Shown piece by piece: positions 62,369 to 64,000 of a DNA stretch of 64,000 nt. Origin of the DNA: Candidatus Competibacteraceae bacterium (GTDB taxonomy: Bacteria; Pseudomonadota; Gammaproteobacteria; Competibacterales; Competibacteraceae); the NCBI GenBank assembly GCA_016713505.1, contig JADJPA010000001.1:1488001-1552000 (forward strand), given 5' to 3'. A program made the translations under genes and the position numbers. Under the pieces are notes generated by a model. That model worked only from the letters and a program-made list of their open reading frames with translations. It had not been told where the DNA came from and did not search any database. Each line of letters opens with the position of its first letter. The first letter of the stretch is position 1.

Positions 62369-63766
62369 CTAATGTGCGCCCTTGCCCCAAAAAACGGTGT
62401 GGACGGTTTGCAGCAAGATGACGGTATCGAAGAAGATGCTGTAATTCTTGATGTAGTACAGATCGTACTCCAGCTTTTCGCGGGCGTCTTCCTCGGAAGC
62501 GCCGTAGGGAAAACAGATCTGCGCCCAACCGGTAATCCCCGGTTTCACCATGTGGCGCATGGTATAAAAGGGGAGTTTTTTCGCCAGTTCGGCAACGAAC
62601 TGCGGTCGTTCGGGACGGGGACCGACGAAGCTCATGTCGCCGCGCAGCACGTTGAACAACTGGGGTAACTCATCAATGCGCGTATCACGCATGACCGCTC
62701 CGACTGGAGTAATTCGGCTGTCCCCCTGTTTGGCCCAGACCGCTTTGCCATCCTTCTCGGCATCCACCCGCATACTGCGGAATTTGATCACCTCGAACGA
62801 ACGTCCGTTGAACCCGACTCGGGTTTGCCGGTACAAGATCGGGCCAGCAAATCTGGATTCCAGCCAAACCGCCAAAGCGGCGCACACCATCAACGGTGCC
62901 GCCAACGCCAGCAGCAAGGAACTGACCAGCAAGTCAAACAACCGCTTGACCATGCGGTTGACCAGCGCAACCTGGAAGCCGTCGGCAAAAATCAGATTGC
63001 TCGGCCGCAACGCATCAAGCTGGATTTTACCGGACTGGCGCTCGAAGAAGGTCAGAAACGTGCTGATCTGGATCCCATCAAACTTGCACTCCAGCACCTC
63101 ATCGAGCGGAAAGCCTTTACGCCGGTCATCCATCGCCACCACGATTTCGTCGATCGACAGTTCTTCCGCCAGATCGCTCAGATTGCTGGTGACCTGGAGC
63201 ATCCGAGCCCCCATTACCCGCGGTCTTTCATCTTCATGAACTTGAATGTAACCCACGATCGAAAATCCGGCATTTTTCTTATCCTGCAACTCCTCAAGCC
63301 GCGCCGCTTGTTGGCCCACACCCAGCACCAGCAACCGGCGATTGATCCTGGCGTCGCTTGAAACCCGGAAAAAAATGAACCGAAACAATACAATGCCGAC
63401 AAATGCGATCCCAAACGCCAGGCTGAACGTGCCACGCGACAGATATAAATCGGGAACCAGATAATAGATAGCGGTCATCACGAACAAACCGATCATGAAA
63501 CTGACGCCGACGCGTAGCAGCATATCGCTCTTGCCGTTCCAAAAATTCCGCTCGTATAACCCCATCGCGGTCATGATCGCACACATGACCAGCGTGAACA
63601 CCAACGCACTCAAGATGAAGCTATCGAAAGGAGACACGATTCTTTCGTAACCCAATGCATCGTATAAGATCCGGCTAAAATAGAATGACCAAAATAAATG
63701 CAGCGACTCCACCAGCAATAAAGTCAACAACGATCGAGAAATATAATGTCTGAACAACCGCATCAT
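62369..63766 (-). CDS. XrtA/PEP-CTERM-associated sugar transferase (EpsB type)
   Basis: A 465-residue membrane protein that probably adds the first sugar phosphate to undecaprenyl phosphate in exopolysaccharide synthesis. Five N-terminal membrane helices (residues ~10-135) precede a CoA-binding-like Rossmann domain (LVLGVGQQAARLEE) and the C-terminal bacterial sugar transferase domain with KRLFDLLVSSLLLALAAP, FKVIKFRSM-type FEVIKFRSMRVDAE, IDELPQLFNVLRGDMSFVGP and MRHMVKPGITGWAQI. It best fits the group tied to the exosortase A (PEP-CTERM) system, but no exosortase is in the window. It is divergent from a nucleotide-sugar dehydrogenase. Confidence 0.87.
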   Translation of the reverse strand: MMRLFRHYISRSLLTLLLVESLHLFWSFYFSRILYDALGYERIVSPFDSFILSALVFTLVMCAIMTAMGLYERNFWNGKSDMLLRVGVSFMIGLFVMTAIYYLVPDLYLSRGTFSLAFGIAFVGIVLFRFIFFRVSSDARINRRLLVLGVGQQAARLEELQDKKNAGFSIVGYIQVHEDERPRVMGARMLQVTSNLSDLAEELSIDEIVVAMDDRRKGFPLDEVLECKFDGIQISTFLTFFERQSGKIQLDALRPSNLIFADGFQVALVNRMVKRLFDLLVSSLLLALAAPLMVCAALAVWLESRFAGPILYRQTRVGFNGRSFEVIKFRSMRVDAEKDGKAVWAKQGDSRITPVGAVMRDTRIDELPQLFNVLRGDMSFVGPRPERPQFVAELAKKLPFYTMRHMVKPGITGWAQICFPYGASEEDAREKLEYDLYYIKNYSIFFDTVILLQTVHTVFWGKGAH

Positions 63767-63848
63767 GAGATTAACCGCCCGCGATAAATCGAAATTTTTG
63801 CAACAAAAAGGCGTCTATTGCCGACCAAGAACCCTTATAACGATAACC

Positions 63849-63866
63849 GTATAAAACATGTTATAC
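63849..63866. promoter_or_regulatory. Operator-like dyad in the divergent exopolysaccharide promoter region
   Basis: The perfect arms GTATAA and TTATAC flank AACATG, in the AT-rich 189-base gap between the sugar transferase and dehydrogenase genes. It would suit a dimeric regulator controlling both. No known site was matched. Confidence 0.35.
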
Positions 63867-63955
63867 CTAAATTCATAAGCTACAAATGCATCATTTTCAA
63901 GCTCTTTCCTCCTTTAAAACCTTCCCGCAACAAAATTCTGAACGGAGCATCAGCA

Positions 63956-64000
63956 ATGTTTGACCTCGCTACCACGCGCATCGGCATTGTCGGCCTCGGC
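63956..64000 (+). CDS. Nucleotide-sugar dehydrogenase, TviB-like (partial, N-terminus only)
   Basis: Only 15 codons are inside the window: ATG at 63956 with GGAG eight bases upstream, encoding MFDLATTRIGIVGLG. This is the family-typical N-terminus of UDP-glucose/GDP-mannose dehydrogenase proteins of the TviB/WbpO type, where the GxGxxG NAD-binding loop starts in the same place. The enzyme would make a sugar uronic acid for capsule or exopolysaccharide. The divergent EpsB-type sugar transferase supports this. The subfamily cannot be settled from 15 residues. Confidence 0.7.
   Translation, partial: MFDLATTRIGIVGLG

Noticed and set aside
1..64000. Search for tRNA, rRNA, CRISPR arrays, IS elements and prophage genes
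   Set aside because: By eye no clover-leaf T-loop motifs, regular repeats, transposases, integrases or phage proteins were found. A tRNAscan or repeat search could still reveal something small.

Overview
The window is chromosomal DNA from a GC-rich, polyhydroxyalkanoate (PHA)-storing gammaproteobacterium. Gammaproteobacterial housekeeping blocks (miaB-ybeZYX-lnt, leuS-lptE-holA, maf-rng-yhdP-tldD, mrp/metG, uvrA...ssb) sit beside a class III PHA synthase pair (phaC/phaE) with phaA, phaB and phaR. That mix fits Competibacter/Contendobacter-like bacteria or purple sulfur bacteria, but the genus is inferred from gene content only. No tRNA, rRNA, CRISPR array, IS element or prophage was recognised.

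Layout. 1-9.4 kb (all minus): a c-di-GMP GGDEF/EAL sensor cut by the window edge, a small membrane protein, a SrfB-like actin/Hsp70-fold protein, a phasin and a large-subunit catalase. 9.7-13.5 kb: a DUF554 and a TauE/SafE membrane protein, an NDUFA9-like NAD(P)-binding protein and a D-cysteine desulfhydrase-type enzyme. 13.6-20.5 kb: uvrA, a RidA protein, a YajR-like transporter, ssb, and an AT-rich acyltransferase that looks foreign and seems to start at CTG. 20.6-32.9 kb: sohB, the miaB-ybeZ-ybeY-ybeX-lnt operon running into a lytic-transglycosylase-like lipoprotein, a DUF1451 protein, a CDP-alcohol phosphatidyltransferase, an EAL-HDOD regulator, an AI-2E family permease and a phytase-like lipoprotein.

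33.0-37.5 kb is the PHA locus: phaA-phaB-phaR on plus face phaE-phaC on minus. Acetyl-CoA is condensed by PhaA, reduced by PhaB and polymerised by PhaEC; PhaR is the granule-sensing repressor. A terminator lies just before phaR and a dyad overlaps the candidate phaA promoter. 37.6-39.5 kb: a BepA-like M48 protease divergent from a TusA-like protein.

39.5-56.3 kb is one nearly gapless minus-strand block, leuS-lptE-holA-proA-nadD-rsfS-rlmH-maf-rng-yhdP-nit-tldD-pmbA, which joins two gene groups usually separate in other gammaproteobacteria. 56.4-64 kb: purM-purN (overlapping dcd tail to tail), a small secreted Cys-rich protein with a duplicated 14-residue unit, mrp, metG, and the start of an exopolysaccharide locus (EpsB-type sugar transferase divergent from a nucleotide-sugar dehydrogenase cut by the right edge).
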